From Penicillium oxalicum (lineage: Eukaryota; Ascomycota; Eurotiomycetes; Eurotiales; Aspergillaceae): a DNA stretch of 64,000 nt. Below the pieces are notes generated by a model. That model was not told the DNA's origin, did not search any database, and was given only the letters and a program-made list of their open reading frames with translations. A program made the translations under genes and the position numbers. Below, one piece after another: positions 31,108 through 43,522 of the stretch. The stretch is taken from contig NC_064657.1 of NCBI RefSeq assembly GCF_001723175.1, positions 1,054,001 through 1,118,000 on the forward strand, written 5' to 3'. Position 1 is the first letter of the stretch; each line of letters starts with the position of its first letter.

Positions 31108-33771
31108 CGAGCATCATGAGGAGAAACCTCCCCCCGTATTGCCTATTGCATTTTGAATTGTTGTGTGCGGTTATCGGCGTATCTTTGTGGTTCTTTTCAA
31201 GGTGATAATCAGCTGTCGCTGATGCTGGCTGAGTTCAGCACTATACAGGATACAAGTGTCTTGAATCATACGGTTCATTATAATTAGTGAGACTTCTATT
31301 TTCATCATTGTTGGCACATTCAATGAGTATGTTTTCCATTTGTTCAGTCTCTCTGCATGATGGAATGAGGAAGAGGTACATGACTGAGACTGGAGAAGCC
31401 CCCCAGAATCACTGGCAGAAAAGCCTCGGGGAGTGTTATGAGCTCGAGAGCCATAGACCCATCCACGAATCCACTGCATTTCTCAACAGCTTTGCAAAAT
31501 TAATTCCTACATTGCAGGATGGTGTAAACTAGAGGTTGGAATGGGTTGACGCGAATCCTCCTGGCTGAAAACGCGACGGGCACATAACGATGGAGTAGCT
31601 GAGGTGATCCAACAGTACTCTAGAAAATTGGATCAACATCCATTGTACTTCCCGTGGTACAAAGTTCCAGCCGTTATTCAACCTCGCGAATACAACATGA
31701 GTGTACATTTGGGTAATGTTTTCTGTCTCAAATTTCCCTTGTCCAGTATGTGATCAATTATAACTGGGCCTCGAGTTTCAGTAAAGCTGATGCCTGGATC
31801 CAGCTTAAAGAGACAGGTCAACCGGACTACCTTAGGAATTCAGCGTTCACATTGAAGCGGCCCGGGCACCTGGGCTTGCTACTACACCTGTATATGTCTC
31901 AGGTTGTCCAGGACGTTTACAATTATAGTTTCATTTTTGAAGAAGAGCCCGGGTATCACGCAACTCATGATCAGACCGAAGTATGTCAGAGAATTATACT
32001 TCATACTAATTATCTCGAATAAGACTACATCGCCGTGTTATCAGCACAGGCTGTGTAGATGAAGTGCGAGACTGCGCTCGAAGACAACCGTTGACCACGG
32101 CCCAGATGAACTGGGTGCTTGATAAATCAGGGTCACGTAAACTCATGAGAAACGTGGATTCCTCACGTGATCACCAGCTGATCAAACTGATGATTCCAGA
32201 CAATGGAAGCAGTCACCGGGCAAGAAACCAATTTCCTGCACTACTGTCTGAAACCTAGGTAGGGTTTCTCCTCACATAAGCCAAAACTGAGACGCAAAGA
32301 ATACACAGTGTGACAATGGACCACTCTGAGCTACGCACGGCCTGAAACCAAAACTTGATTTGCGCGCCGTTGACTTTCGCCCCGAAAGTCTGAGCTCTCT
32401 CACACCCGCACCGAAGTGGGTAGGAAGTACATGTACCTTGGCCCTATCAACAGTCCCGTGGTTCTGCAAGTACAGTTTCTTTTCTCGGAGATTTAATATT
32501 TTCCCCCTTCTAGCGGGGGTCCATAGCCGCGTGTCAATGTGTCTGTAGGGTGGCGTGAGAAGAGTTACCGTAACGTTCCCCCGCCTAACGGTCGGAGGTC
32601 TGGACGGGTCGCACGTCATTCTCAACAGCGACCGACACCAACCGGGTTATTTAGATCGTGGACTAGCCGTCCATTGCCGAATGTCTCGTGCTTTGTCTCC
32701 ACGGCATCTCGACCGTGCGTGTATTTGGTCATTGAGGAGGAGAAGATAGTTGATGCATGGGTGGCCTCTTGATTGTTTGACGGAGACATTGGCAGAGAGC
32801 TTCTCAGGCAAGACCTCCATAATTTTGGTCTCGCCTCGTTCATCTTTTCATTGCCTTGCAAAGTAAATGAGAGCAAGGCGGTCGCAACCGAATGAGATCA
32901 GGGCTGACTCGCCCATGAAGTGTGTGGCTGATGCGGTTCCACTTTAATAGATTAAAGATGATGAATCGTGTTGATCCGAACGTGATCTCATTCGACTGTG
33001 CTCTCGAGTGGCTGCATATGCTTTTTCTCCTCCCTTTCTGCGTCTGCCTACTGTCGTTGCGGCGGTCTTCTATCGATGGATCCTTACGGGTCTGATGGTG
33101 TATATGAGACTGCTGTCCGTTACCACAGCAGGGGTGTACCCTGGTCTCTGCAAACCTACTGCCGGCCAATCTTAGCTGCGCAGCAGGGAAGAGAGAAAGT
33201 CAAAGAGGAAGATTGTACAATACCTTGTCCATCAGCATACATCAACAGTGAAATATTGTAATTTGGAGGGGAGAAGGGTGTCCTGGTTCTTCGATTCTCT
33301 CGACGGAAGATTACATTGAAGCTGTCAATGCCGACCGAGGGAGGAACCGAGACGTGAATTGATGCCCGAAATGGATGATGAGGTGCCGGTGACCTCCAGG
33401 CCCTGTCCTACGGTTCAGAATCATTGCTGTTCAGACTTTTGGAGAATTCACAATGCTCGCAGAGGAAGAGAACCTGAATCAGGCAACCATAAATATTCGC
33501 CCATTGAACAAGGAACATGGTGGTCTTGTCTTGTTCGTGTCCGCAGTCCAGTCACACTGTGTGACCAGCGACCGCTGCGACAGGCCACTGCACGAAAAGG
33601 TAGGATGACTGATGTAATGATGATCAATTAATATGCAGAGAGGTCTCACATTGGTCAATTCCAGGCTGCTCACAGTCTTTGTTCGACGACGAGGCTTGCA
33701 TGTTGGTGAACCAGATAGAGTGGGTAGTCATGCGCCACACTATCAGCTAAGGTGACCAGCGAGGTCGGTTC

Positions 33772-33798
33772 GGTTGGACAGGATAGACCTGTCCAACC
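33772..33798. repeat. Perfect inverted repeat (11-bp arms, 5-nt loop)
   Basis: GGTTGGACAGG, loop ATAGA, CCTGTCCAACC. The arms pair perfectly and pairing stops at both outer ends. It is followed by an A9/G7 run. It lies far from any coding sequence. Confidence 0.75.
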
Positions 33799-34008
33799 CG
33801 TGGATAACCAGACCAAAAAAAAAGGGGGGGCGCTGAAATCTAACACAGCAGGTGCTGCACTCCCCCAGATGAAGCCAGGTGTGCCTTGCCCAGTCATGAA
33901 GTCTCTCGGTCTTGATGTATCTGTCGGGTGTCCTGTCGAAGCCGAGAGTAATGGGGCCCCGGTTACATTTTCCAGGCGACGCCTGGACAAGTTTCCACGT
34001 TTCACTGG

Positions 34009-34033
34009 ATGACATCCACAGAATGACATCCAC
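34009..34033 (+). repeat. Short tandem duplication
   Basis: ATGACATCCAC occurs at 34009-34019 and again at 34023-34033, a 14-bp period. Probably replication slippage. Confidence 0.6.
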
Positions 34034-35569
34034 TGGTCAGCCACACCTGTCCACTGTTTTTCCCATTTTTTTTTCTCTTTTTTGTTTTGAGCAATTATTG
34101 ATTTTCATTTTCTGGGATACTCCTACTCTTCAACCTGCCATTTATTATTCTCCGCAACGGTCCAGGGACTCCGGACGCGGGTACTCACACGTGGGATCCA
34201 GACTGCTGGTCGGATGGAACTCGACAATAGTACTTGTTCACAAGTATATCGAGGACCAATTTCACCTATTATTTCTCAACGAATACATCACTCTTGTCTA
34301 CGACCAACATTCAATGACCATCCCTCACCTATTCTCTTTTACCCATGTAACCCGCCCCTCCCGCTTTTTCTCATCTGCTGATGACGATGCATTGACACCG
34401 ACAATGATACACTTGCTGCCTGTTGCTTTGATCTGCTTTCTGGCATGTCTTGACTTCTTTTAATTCACAATCTCAGTGCAAGGTCAATGGAAGAGATCAC
34501 AAGGCCCGAAGCACGGTGTAGATACAGCAACACTCCCAACTTAAAGACGACCGTCTAGCAGAGTCACACTTGGCCGCCGTCCAGTCTGCGTCATGCTATG
34601 CCGATGCTGTCTAACTCGCAAGGTAGACTCCACCAAGTGTGTTGTCCAATCATTTCTAGCGCCCGTCTAATTCAAGCCACAAGCGCCTTGGATCTAAAAG
34701 AGGAAATGGAAGATAAAACGACCAATGAAACAATACCATCAATCCAGCCCTCATTTCTGGATGGTGGCTTGCCCTTCGTCCACAGTATGAAGTCCCCCTC
34801 GTTAGTGAGAGAACCCGCCCAGCGATCAGCCTCTTTGAACAGAGCTTCTACTTTCTCGTCTTTTTTTTTTGTCCACGACACCATTCAGCCCCACTATGAT
34901 GATATCAATGGACCGTGCTCTCCAGCGGCCGTGTGGCTCCTGTGGCTGAAGACCAGTGTTGTTTCTGTCCCCGCTCGCTCGGCTTTCCGAATGTGGCACA
35001 TCACTTTCCCTGCCCCGTGCGCGTTTTCGCAGACCACTCTGGACTCTCCATCGCCGGGGCTGGTCAGGATTGGATGATGACCAGCAATATAGATTACCCA
35101 TGACGTATGGCTTTCCGAATGAGCTCGGTGGTAGCACCAGTCTGCTTGTCGACACTAGCGCAAGCGTTCTCGAAGGAGATGTTAGGTCTGCCGATGAGTG
35201 CGTGATGATATCAGAACCCAAGCACAATGGACGTTGGGTATAAGACAATCTTGTCTCCTCCTGCGGTACTTGCTCTGGCTTTCTCTCTAGATTCTTTTTT
35301 ATTACTTTCTATTTCTCAACTATCCCACACGTATATTTTCCCATTAATCTCTACATTAGCCTCGAAGCTTACCGGCCTACAACTGTTCGGCTCGATACAC
35401 TTTTGTCCTGTATTATAACTCAACCACAACCTATCTTTCGATTCACGATCGAACCTGACGGCTTTACGCAACTCAAACGAAGTGATACGACCGCCTTCCG
35501 CTTGACTCGAATAGCTTGAAAGCGTTTACTCTGTGTACACATCTTACCACGAACCGACTTGATTCTCAG

Positions 35570-35692
35570 GTAAGTGCTTGCCATCGTTGCAGATTTGATT
35601 CGACATCGCAGAGAAGACGGAGAAACCGGACTGGAGAGTCGGACAGGCGAGAACACACATGGACTGACTCTTTGGAACGATCATTATGACAG
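35570..35692 (+). other. Probable 5'-UTR intron of the DUF3659 gene
   Basis: Starts GTAAGT, has CTGAC about 25 nt before the end and ends CAG, 72 nt before the ATG at 35765. Inferred from splice signals only. Confidence 0.45.
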
Positions 35693-35764
35693 AATCCCAC
35701 GCATTCTCCAAAGATCATCAACTCTCAACACCCTCCACAAGACTTTGACTCGCATTCCATCGAC

Positions 35765-38700
35765 ATGTCTGCCGTGGCAAAGGGCTCCCCCAAGGTGGGA
35801 TCAAAGACTGGCTCCCCCGCCAAGCTCCGCAAGGTCTCCGGCTCCAGTGCGCCGTCCAAAGCTGGCTCCGACAGCCCAGCTCAGACCGTGAAGAACGTCA
35901 AGGAAACCCCCAGCAAGCAGGTGAAGAAGACCCCCCGCAAGCTCACACCCAAGGCGCCCCAGTCCATCCAAGAAGATACTGCCGACGACGTTTCCGTCCC
36001 CGAGACTCCCTCGCCCAAGTCCAAGAAGAAGAAGGCGCCTCTCGCTGAGCAGCGTCGCCCCAGCTCACAGCCCGACGATGTGGCTTCTCAAGCATCCGGG
36101 TCCGCCGCTCCCTTGAAGAAGTCCGCCTCCGGCCTGACCAAGAAGGCAAAGAGTCTGACCGGCAAGGCCAAGGATACGGCTCAGGAGACTACTGAGCAGG
36201 TCTCCAACACCGCTCAGGACACCGCCAGCCAGGCCAAGGAGACAGCCTCCAAGGGCGCGGAGGGTGTCACAGACAACCTTCCTTTGGATCTCTCTGCCCT
36301 CAAGGGTCTAGAGGTCGCTGATGGCGGCAAGATTCTCGGCAAGGACGGCAACCCCCTGGGTGAGGTCGTCGAGGGTGACCCCGAAGACCTCGTTGGTCAG
36401 ACCGTCGGCGATGACGGTGAGATCTTCGACGAGGATGGAGATCTCATTGGACGTGTCGATCTTCTTCAGAACGCCCAGGAGCAGACCAAGAATGTTCCCG
36501 GTGTTGAAGACGCAGCCGGCCAGGTCAAGGACGCGGCCGAGAACGCTACCAACAGCCTTCCACTCGATCTCTCTGCCCTCAAGGGTCTTGAGGTTGCCGA
36601 TGGCGGCAAGATCCTTGGCAAGGACGGCAACCCCCTGGGTGAGGTCGTCGAGGGTGACCCCGAAGACCTCGTTGGTCAGACTGTCGGCGACGACGGAGAG
36701 ATCTTCGACGAGGATGGTGATCTGATCGGTCGGGTCGATATCCTCGATAATCTGAAGCAGCAGAACGGCGGTCTTCCCGATACCGACGACGTGGCTGACA
36801 AGGCTAAGGATGCTGCGTCTAAGGGTGCAGAGGGTGTCACCAACAATCTCCCCCTGGACCTCTCCGCCCTCAAGGGTCTTGAAGTCGCCGACGGTGGCAT
36901 GATTCTCGGCAAGGACGGAAACCCTCTCGGCAAGGTTGTAGAGGGTGACCCTGAAGACCTCGTTGGCCAGACCGTTGGCGAAGATGGAGAGATCTTCGAC
37001 GAGGACGGAGACCTGATTGGCCGTGTGGATATCCTTCACGACCTTGAGGATCAGGCCAACAGTGTCGCCGACGATGCCCAATCCAAGGCCAGCGGAGCCA
37101 AGAATGTTATCACTGATCTGGCTCAGCTCGAAGGCCTGCCCGTTTCGGACGGTGGTGTGATCAAGAACTCCGCCGGTCAAATTGTGGGCAAGATCGTCGA
37201 AGGTGATCCTGAAGACCTGATCGGATACACTCTCAATGACGACGGTGAAGTTGTTGACGATGATGGTGACGCCATCGGCCGTGTCGAGTTGCTGCCCGTT
37301 GAGGAGCAGGAGAAGAACTTGAATGATGGCCTCGACAATGCCACCGAGCAGGCTGATGAGGAAGAGGACGAGGAGGACGACGACGAGGATTACGAAGATG
37401 CCAAGGACAACGTCCCCCACGACAAGGCCCAAAAGGCTGCCGGTAGCGTCGCAGGCAAGACCAGCAAGGCTGCTGGCAGTGTCGCCAGCAAGGCCAGCAA
37501 GTCCAGCAAGACGGCCGGTAGCGCCGCAAGCAAGCCCAGCAAGGTGGCCGAAGACGTCGAGGGCGCTGCTGACAGCGTCGCTGATGATGCAGAGGATGCT
37601 GTCGACGACGCAGAGGATGCTGCCGACGCTGTACCGGGCGCCGACAAGGCAAAGGAGACTGCTGAAGATGCTGCTGAAGAAGCTGACGACGCTGCCTCGG
37701 ATGTTGATGGTGAGGGAGCTGTCGACACCGCCAAGGACGGCGTGGAAGGTGCCGCTGACAAGGCTGAAGATGCCGCTGGTGAAGCTGAAGATGCTGCCGA
37801 CGAAGCTGCCGAAGCTGCCCCTGATGTTGACGAGGCAAAGGAGACTACCGAGGACGCCGTCGACGGCGCGCAAGAAGCTGCCGACGGCGCAGCTGATGAG
37901 GCGGAAGAAGAGGTCGAAGAAGGAATGCGTATTCCTGATATCGACACCCTGGAGGGTCTGACTTGCAACAAGCGTGGCTATGTCATTGACCCCAACACCA
38001 ATAAGCCCATTGGCGAGCTGATTGAAGGTGACGCCAAGAAGATTTCCCGACTGAAGGCGAAGCTGGACGAGAAGGGCCAGTTCTGGGACAACCGGGGTAA
38101 TGTGATCGGCAAGGTCAAGGCGCTTCCAGTTGAAGACGGCGATGACGAGGAAGGACCTTTCGCCGGCCTTGAGGGTCTTGTCGTTGCTGAGGAAGGCTGG
38201 GTTGTCGACGAGAACCAAACCCGAGTGGGCAAGCTTGTCGAGGGCGACGCAAAGAAGCTGCTTGGTCGCGGAGTGGATGAGGATGGCGAGATTCTCGACC
38301 GCAATGGCAGCGTCATCGGACGCGCCGAGCGTTACGACGAGCCCGAGCCGAGCCCGAGCCGGAAGAGGTCAAGCCCGATTTGTCTGTCCTGGACGGCAAG
38401 CGCTGCAACAAGGCAGGTTACGTGATCGGCGACGAGGGCTTCCCCATTGCCCGCGTCGTTGAGGGCAACCCCAAGGAGCTCGCCGGCAAGAAGATCTATG
38501 ACGGTGAGATCTACGATGGCAAGAAGCTCATCGGTCGGGTTGAGTTGATCCCAGAGGATGAGCTAGAAAGCAAGCCTGAAGGCCCATTCGCCGGCATGGA
38601 AACCCTCTTTGTCAACAAGGAAGGATTTGTCGAAGATGAGGATGGCACCATCGTCGGTAAGCTCGTCGAGGGTGACGCCAAGAAGCTTCGAGGTCGCGCC

Positions 38701-40178
38701 GTCGACGAAGACGGTGAGATCACCGACAAGTACGGCAACGTAAAGGGCCGTGCTGAGCCCTACGAGCCCCCAGAGGAGGAGGCCCCCGAAGAGGCCGACC
38801 TTTCCCTGCTCGAGGGCAAGGTGGTGAACAAGTCCGGTAAGGTCGTTGACCCGGCCACCGGTGCCGTCTTCGGCCGTGTTGTCGAGGGTGGCAAGGGTCT
38901 GGCTGGTCGCAAGGTCGATGGCAAAGGTCAAATCTGGGGTGACAATGGCCAGATCATTGGTCGTGCAGAGCTCATCCCCGGCGCCGAGCAAGATAAGGCT
39001 GAGGGTCCCTTCTATGGATTCGACAATGCCGAGGTGGGCAAGGATGGTGTTGTTGTCGATTCCGGCCGCATCATTGGACGCCTCATCGACGGCGACGCCA
39101 AGCGTCTTCTGGGCCGTAAGGTTGATGAGGACGGTGATGTTTTGGACAAGAACGGAAACACCATTGGCAAGGCTGAGCGCTGGGAGCCCGAGGAGAAGAA
39201 GCGCGATGTCAACCCCATGTCTGGCCGCAAGGTCAACAAGGAGGGTGAAGTGCGTGATGCTGATGGTAACCTCATCGGCAAGCTGACCTCTGGCAACCTG
39301 GCCACCCTGATTGGCAAGGAGATCGACGACAATGGCTTCGTTGTCGACAACGACGGTAACCGTCTCGGCGAGTGCACTCTTCTGGAGAACATCCCCGAGC
39401 CCGAGCCTGAAGAGCCCGAGGAGGAGGTGGAAGAGGAGGGTCCTAGTGCTGAGGAGCAGGAAGCTCAGGCCAAGGCCGAGCAGGACCGCCAGCTGGCTGA
39501 GAAGATGATCACCATCATGCGCCAGACTCTTGACCAGGTCAAGCCTGTTTGCAAGCAGATCACCGACGTAAGTCTTCTTATTTCTCCCCCATTGACATTC
39601 TGTATTTTTTTTGGACCAACAATGCTAACGATATGGGTTTCTTCCCCCTACAGCTCGTTGAGAAGGCCGATCGCACCCCCAAGGATGAACTGGATGAGGA
39701 GAAGCTGGTCAAGGACGTGAAGCCCTTGCTCGAGGAGGGAGGTCGCATTCTCCAAGAGTGCAACGGCTCCATCCGCGCTCTCGATCCGGATGGCCGCATC
39801 GCCGCTACCGCCAAGGCCCGCGCTGCTTCCCGCGAGGGCACCCCGGAAGAATACCAGCTCGCTGACCTGCTCAAGGAGCTCACCGAGACGGTGGTCAAGA
39901 CCATTGACAACGGCAAGAAGCGCATTGCCGACATGCCTCATGCCAAGAAGAAGCTCAACCCTCTGTGGGGTCTGCTTTCCGAGCCTCTGTTCCAGATCAT
40001 CGCCGCTGTGGGACTGTTGCTGAACGGTGTGCTCACCTTGCTTGGCCGTCTTCTGGACGGACTTGGACTGGGTGGTTTGCTGAACAACGTTCTGGGCGGT
40101 CTTGGTCTAGACAAGCTTCTGGGTGGGCTTGGTTTGGGCAGTATCACTGATGCCCTGGGTCTGACTGGCAAGAAATAA
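35765..40178 (+). pseudogene. Giant DUF3659-repeat / LEA-like protein, with one-base frameshift
   Basis: Two exons (35765-39567, 39654-40178). Restoring one base gives 1442 residues. After a basic, Ala/Lys/Pro-rich start there are eleven DUF3659 units, each following the plan glycine-x-lysine core, VVEGDPEDLVG, DEDGEI, IGRVE. The first three are nearly identical in DNA (around 36290-37050). Between units 4 and 5 lies about 200 residues of Ala/Glu/Asp/Lys heptad-like sequence resembling LEA proteins. The C-terminus has a conserved helical domain, then a Leu/Gly-rich amphipathic tail (LLNNVLGGLGLDKLLGGLG). In a GAGCCC repeat at 38341-38361 one C is missing at 38348-38349: the given frame would stop at 38425, whereas the next frame continues directly into unit 7. 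Fungal homologs are annotated as LEA-domain proteins; desiccation or stress protection is inference. Probably an assembly error. Confidence 0.88.
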
Positions 40179-40547
40179 GCGGATGTGACTTGTGTGACTG
40201 ATTGATGAAGAGTGATTTTTATTCTTCTTTGACTTTTCATTGCTCTGATGCGATGACTCTTTTGCTGCCCTTGGAAAAATTGGCTTGTTTTTCTTTTGAT
40301 CGTTTCTGTATTATGATAGCATGTTGCCCTTTTTTTGTTTGTGTGTGTATGTTCCTTTGGCAGGCATAAGCTTTTGATAAATTTGCCGTCTCCTGGCTGA
40401 GATAATAATTGATCGAATGGAATTTTTCTTACTAGTTTTGAAATAACATTCTCTGCATACTTGACACATGTACTTTTGTAATATGAAATTAGTATGATCT
40501 TTGTATAAACCCGGACGGTTATTGATATCCTCGTCCAAATCACCACA
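40179..40547. other. Convergent 3' spacer
   Basis: 369 bp, AT-rich, between the stops of the DUF3659 gene (+) and the acetyltransferase (-). No feature seen. Confidence 0.6.
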
Positions 40548-41806
40548 TCACCGAATTTCCTTCTTCATAAACGTTGTCCGCATATCCCAGTGCTTCCCAG
40601 TCTGATCAACGGCATCGTAAAAGTTCTGTACCGTCTTAAACGGCTGATACCCTCTTCTCAAATACCATCCCTCAGTAGTAAACTGATAATTAATTTGCAA
40701 GTCAGCTTCCACTTGGTCCGGCCATCAATCCGGAGAAGAACGCCCCTCTTCCTCCTCTCCGACTCTTCTACCCAGGAACGAATCCGATAAACAATCTACA
40801 TACCTTTGGAATAAAGCCCGACGTAGCCAGGGCAAAATCCTCCCTCATCTGATCCTCGCCCACAATCACATCCAAGACCAACGTCTTGGCTGACAGCGGT
40901 GCTCTACCTGCCATCGCCTCGACCTCGTCCATGGCGGCGCGACCCACACCCTTGCTCTGAACGGTTCGGGACACGAAGAACGTTTTGATCCAGAACATAC
41001 CCGGTGCGGAGCTGGTGACGCCGATGGTCTCGACGCCTGGGTTTTGAGAGTCGAGAGAGATGTGGCCGACGGGGACGAATTTGGTGTTGGTTGGGTGGCG
41101 GGGGACGCCGTTGAGGAGTTGGGCTGTGTCGTGAAGGTAGTTTGTTTGCTGGGGGGTTGACAAGGGGAGAAGAATGAGTTTGGTTTGGATTTGAATGAAT
41201 AGAATGGTGGTGTTTGTGTTGATGTTGAAATGTTGACGCATACTCTTGCTGGCTGGTTGGAGGGTTGGGAGTGATATGGGGATGAGAGTCTTGGGGAATT
41301 GGAAATAGGATATAGGGAGTAGATACCTGTTGGTCATCGGTTGCGATGGTTTGCTTCTCGTTAAGACTGTCATGCTCATTCTCTTGAAGAGTCTGGATTT
41401 GAAAAAGGAATATTAGACATCTCTCTGTTTCTTTTTCTCTCTCTTGCTCTTGCCCTTGCCCTTGCCCTCTCTCCATGATTATCAGTCAACTTATGGCTGA
41501 TAGAGAAGCGCCTCGCAGCTTTTTGTCTTTCTTGTTCTCAGGACAAGTTCAAACCTCAAACCATCCAAAGCTCCCAAAATTCTCCTCCTAGTTCTCTGAA
41601 CCAGACAACCTGCAGCAAGTCCATGGCACACCTTGACTTACAATCCAAAAGATACATTTAATCCCTCTCGTTTGATAATCCACCCAAACCCCCTCGACCT
41701 TCTCTTGATCCCAGCCACACTCTTCTCGGTGCCTGAGCAGCCATGCCCGATGGCTCGCGGACTGCGGATCCCAGGGAATGAGAGTGACTTGAGTATCTGA
41801 TGCCAT
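40548..41806 (-). CDS. GNAT-family N-acetyltransferase
   Basis: Four exons on the minus strand (41642-41806, 41327-41392, 40804-41148, 40548-40682), all GT-AG and in phase, give 236 residues. The start is the ATG at 41806. Strands typical of the GNAT fold are seen in FVPVGHISLDSQN and FWIKTFFVSRTVQSKG. The latter runs into the acetyl-CoA pyrophosphate-binding loop Q-S-K-G-V-G-R-A-A-M. The C-terminus FTTEGWYLRRGYQPF is the usual final strand of fungal GNAT proteins. It should move acetyl from acetyl-CoA to an amine. The substrate is unknown, and there is no targeting signal. Exon 2 is poorly structured and of low complexity. The neighbours do not suggest a pathway. Confidence 0.85.
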
Positions 41807-42465
41807 GGTGTGAAGAAGGTCGAGACTCGATTCACAAACAGAGTAGTGAAGTGAGAAATCAGAAATGACTCAGAGACCCGGAGAGAAATGGACTTGGCGG
41901 GTCGAATGAATGGCTGCGCGCGGAGAGGGGGGTGAGATTTGATCGGATTTAAGATGGAGATAGACTTACCTTTGGGGGGGCCAAAAGGGGAGAAAAGAGA
42001 GAGAAGGGAAATGAGTGGAGCCTAAATGGGGGTGGTTTTGGTTCTTTTGGCGGTAGTCTTGGGAGAAGTTGTGATTGAGGATTTCGGACTGTAGTTCCTT
42101 TTTTTGTCCTTCTTTCCGTCTTACCTGGTCGGACCGAGGATGAATAGCCGAATGCTTGGGAGGTTGGAAGGATTCCGTCTTGGATGCGCATAGATGGTGC
42201 TCAACTGTCAAATACGGAGACTGGGACGAACCTAATAAGAGCAATGATCACGAGAAGGAGACTCTCATTGGAGTGGTTTGAAATTCAACGATAGTATTAC
42301 AGTCCCTTGTGCGCCAAAGAATGCCCTCCGTGTAAATGCCCTCTATGCGATCCATGCGATCTATAGCAAAGAAATTCCAAACCCCCGCAGCCCAGGAAAA
42401 AGAAAAGAAAAAGGAGAAAAGAGAAGAAAAAAAAGGACACTAGATACCAGGTGATTGCAGACAGG
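41807..42465. other. Intergenic spacer
   Basis: Promoter of the acetyltransferase (-) and 3' region of the mitochondrial carrier (-). A-rich tract near 42400-42435. No gene seen. Confidence 0.55.
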
Positions 42466-43522
42466 TTATCCGACAATCTCAGTCTCCTGGAGCATCCTCA
42501 AGACCCGCTCATAGGTCCACATGGTGATTGCACTGGCCGGTGCGGCTTTGAGCAGACTCACGGTCAAACCACGATAGAGACCTCGCACCCCCTGCGTCCG
42601 GAGAATCAATCCAATCGACTGCATTACACCTGTGTATTCGGGAATATTGCGATGCACATATCGGGTGCGTGTTGGCCCTTGAACTTGCAGACGTTTCCGG
42701 ACCAAGTCTAGCGGGAAGACACCAGTTTTGGCAATCACGCTGGCGAGCACACCGGCCGCAGCATCTCCCGTGCCAAAAGGCAATTGTTCCCACTGAGCCA
42801 GCGACGGCCGGAACCCTTCGTAAGCTGTGAAAAAGAGTCCCATGTACGGTACAATCTGCGCAACGGCGGCCGAGCAGCCACGGAAGAAACCCTTGGTCCC
42901 TTCTTGCCGTGCGATTTCCAGCACGGAGGATCCCAGCGATCGATAAATTTTTTCTGTGCCTTGCGCGGCAAATCTTGTGCGGAGGAGATCGAGAGGGTAT
43001 GTGGTGGCGGTTGCGATGCCACCGGCCAGAGCACCGGAGACGAACGATTCGGCGGATGGCGGGAGACGATAAGGCCCCAATTGCTCCAGCGCTTGGGTGG
43101 TCGCTCGATATGCGGTGAATTGAAGCGCTCCGTAACAGACGTACATCAGTTCGGCAGGAATATTTCCCTTCCAGAGACCCTATTCAGACCCACGAGTGTC
43201 AATCAATGGTGTCCAGGTATCGACGACTGCGAACTTGAGTTCGCGTTCAGGGAAATGGGTCAATCCTCTTGAGTACACATACCGTGACTCCCTCTTGTCG
43301 GACAATGTCCCGCATCGTCGACAGAGTGCCCTTGTACACGGGTCCATTGACCGTCCGATGTGAAAGGGGATCCGAGAGCGAGTGGATTTGCAGCTGCAGA
43401 CGGATCTTAACCACGTCCAAAGGCGCAATGCAGAACCGAGAGATCAGCCCAGCGGCTCCGCCAGCGAGCACCGTCTGCCTCTTGGAGCCTTCATCTTTCA
43501 GATGTTCACCCCCGGCTGACAT
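42466..43522 (-). CDS. tpc1: Mitochondrial carrier, thiamine pyrophosphate type
   Basis: Two exons (43283-43522 and 42466-43179) give 317 residues, the usual length of the SLC25 family. Three tandem carrier repeats are present, each with the family signature on its first helix: [18 protein letters not shown] and PLDLVRKRL. The N-terminus ([18 protein letters not shown]) and [19 protein letters not shown] resemble fungal Tpc1. The protein should reside in the inner mitochondrial membrane and import thiamine pyrophosphate in exchange for nucleotides. Substrate assignment rests on overall resemblance, not on tested residues; another nucleotide-type carrier is possible. It is divergently transcribed from the carnitine-biosynthesis gene with 623 bp between starts. 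Confidence 0.87.

Larger units (their letters stand above)
31108..35764. other. 4.7 kb gene-free stretch
   Basis: No open frame above about 185 codons and none with a recognisable domain. Contains a perfect hairpin (33772-33798), a short tandem duplication (34009-34033), A9/G7 and T-tracts, and, at its right end, the leader of the DUF3659 gene. That leader has a GTATAAG near 35237 and a probable 5'-UTR intron at 35570-35692 (GTAAGT, CTGAC branch, CAG). Degenerate transposon remnants cannot be excluded by eye. Confidence 0.5.

Noticed and set aside
31750..32022. 90-codon plus-strand frame in the gene-free stretch
   Set aside because: No domain, no splice context and no promoter evidence. It cannot be told from chance.
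36308..38218. Open frame of 636 codons on the minus strand across the DUF3659 gene
   Set aside because: It is antisense to a clear coding repeat array. Its length comes from GC-rich, stop-poor codons, and it has no domain of its own.
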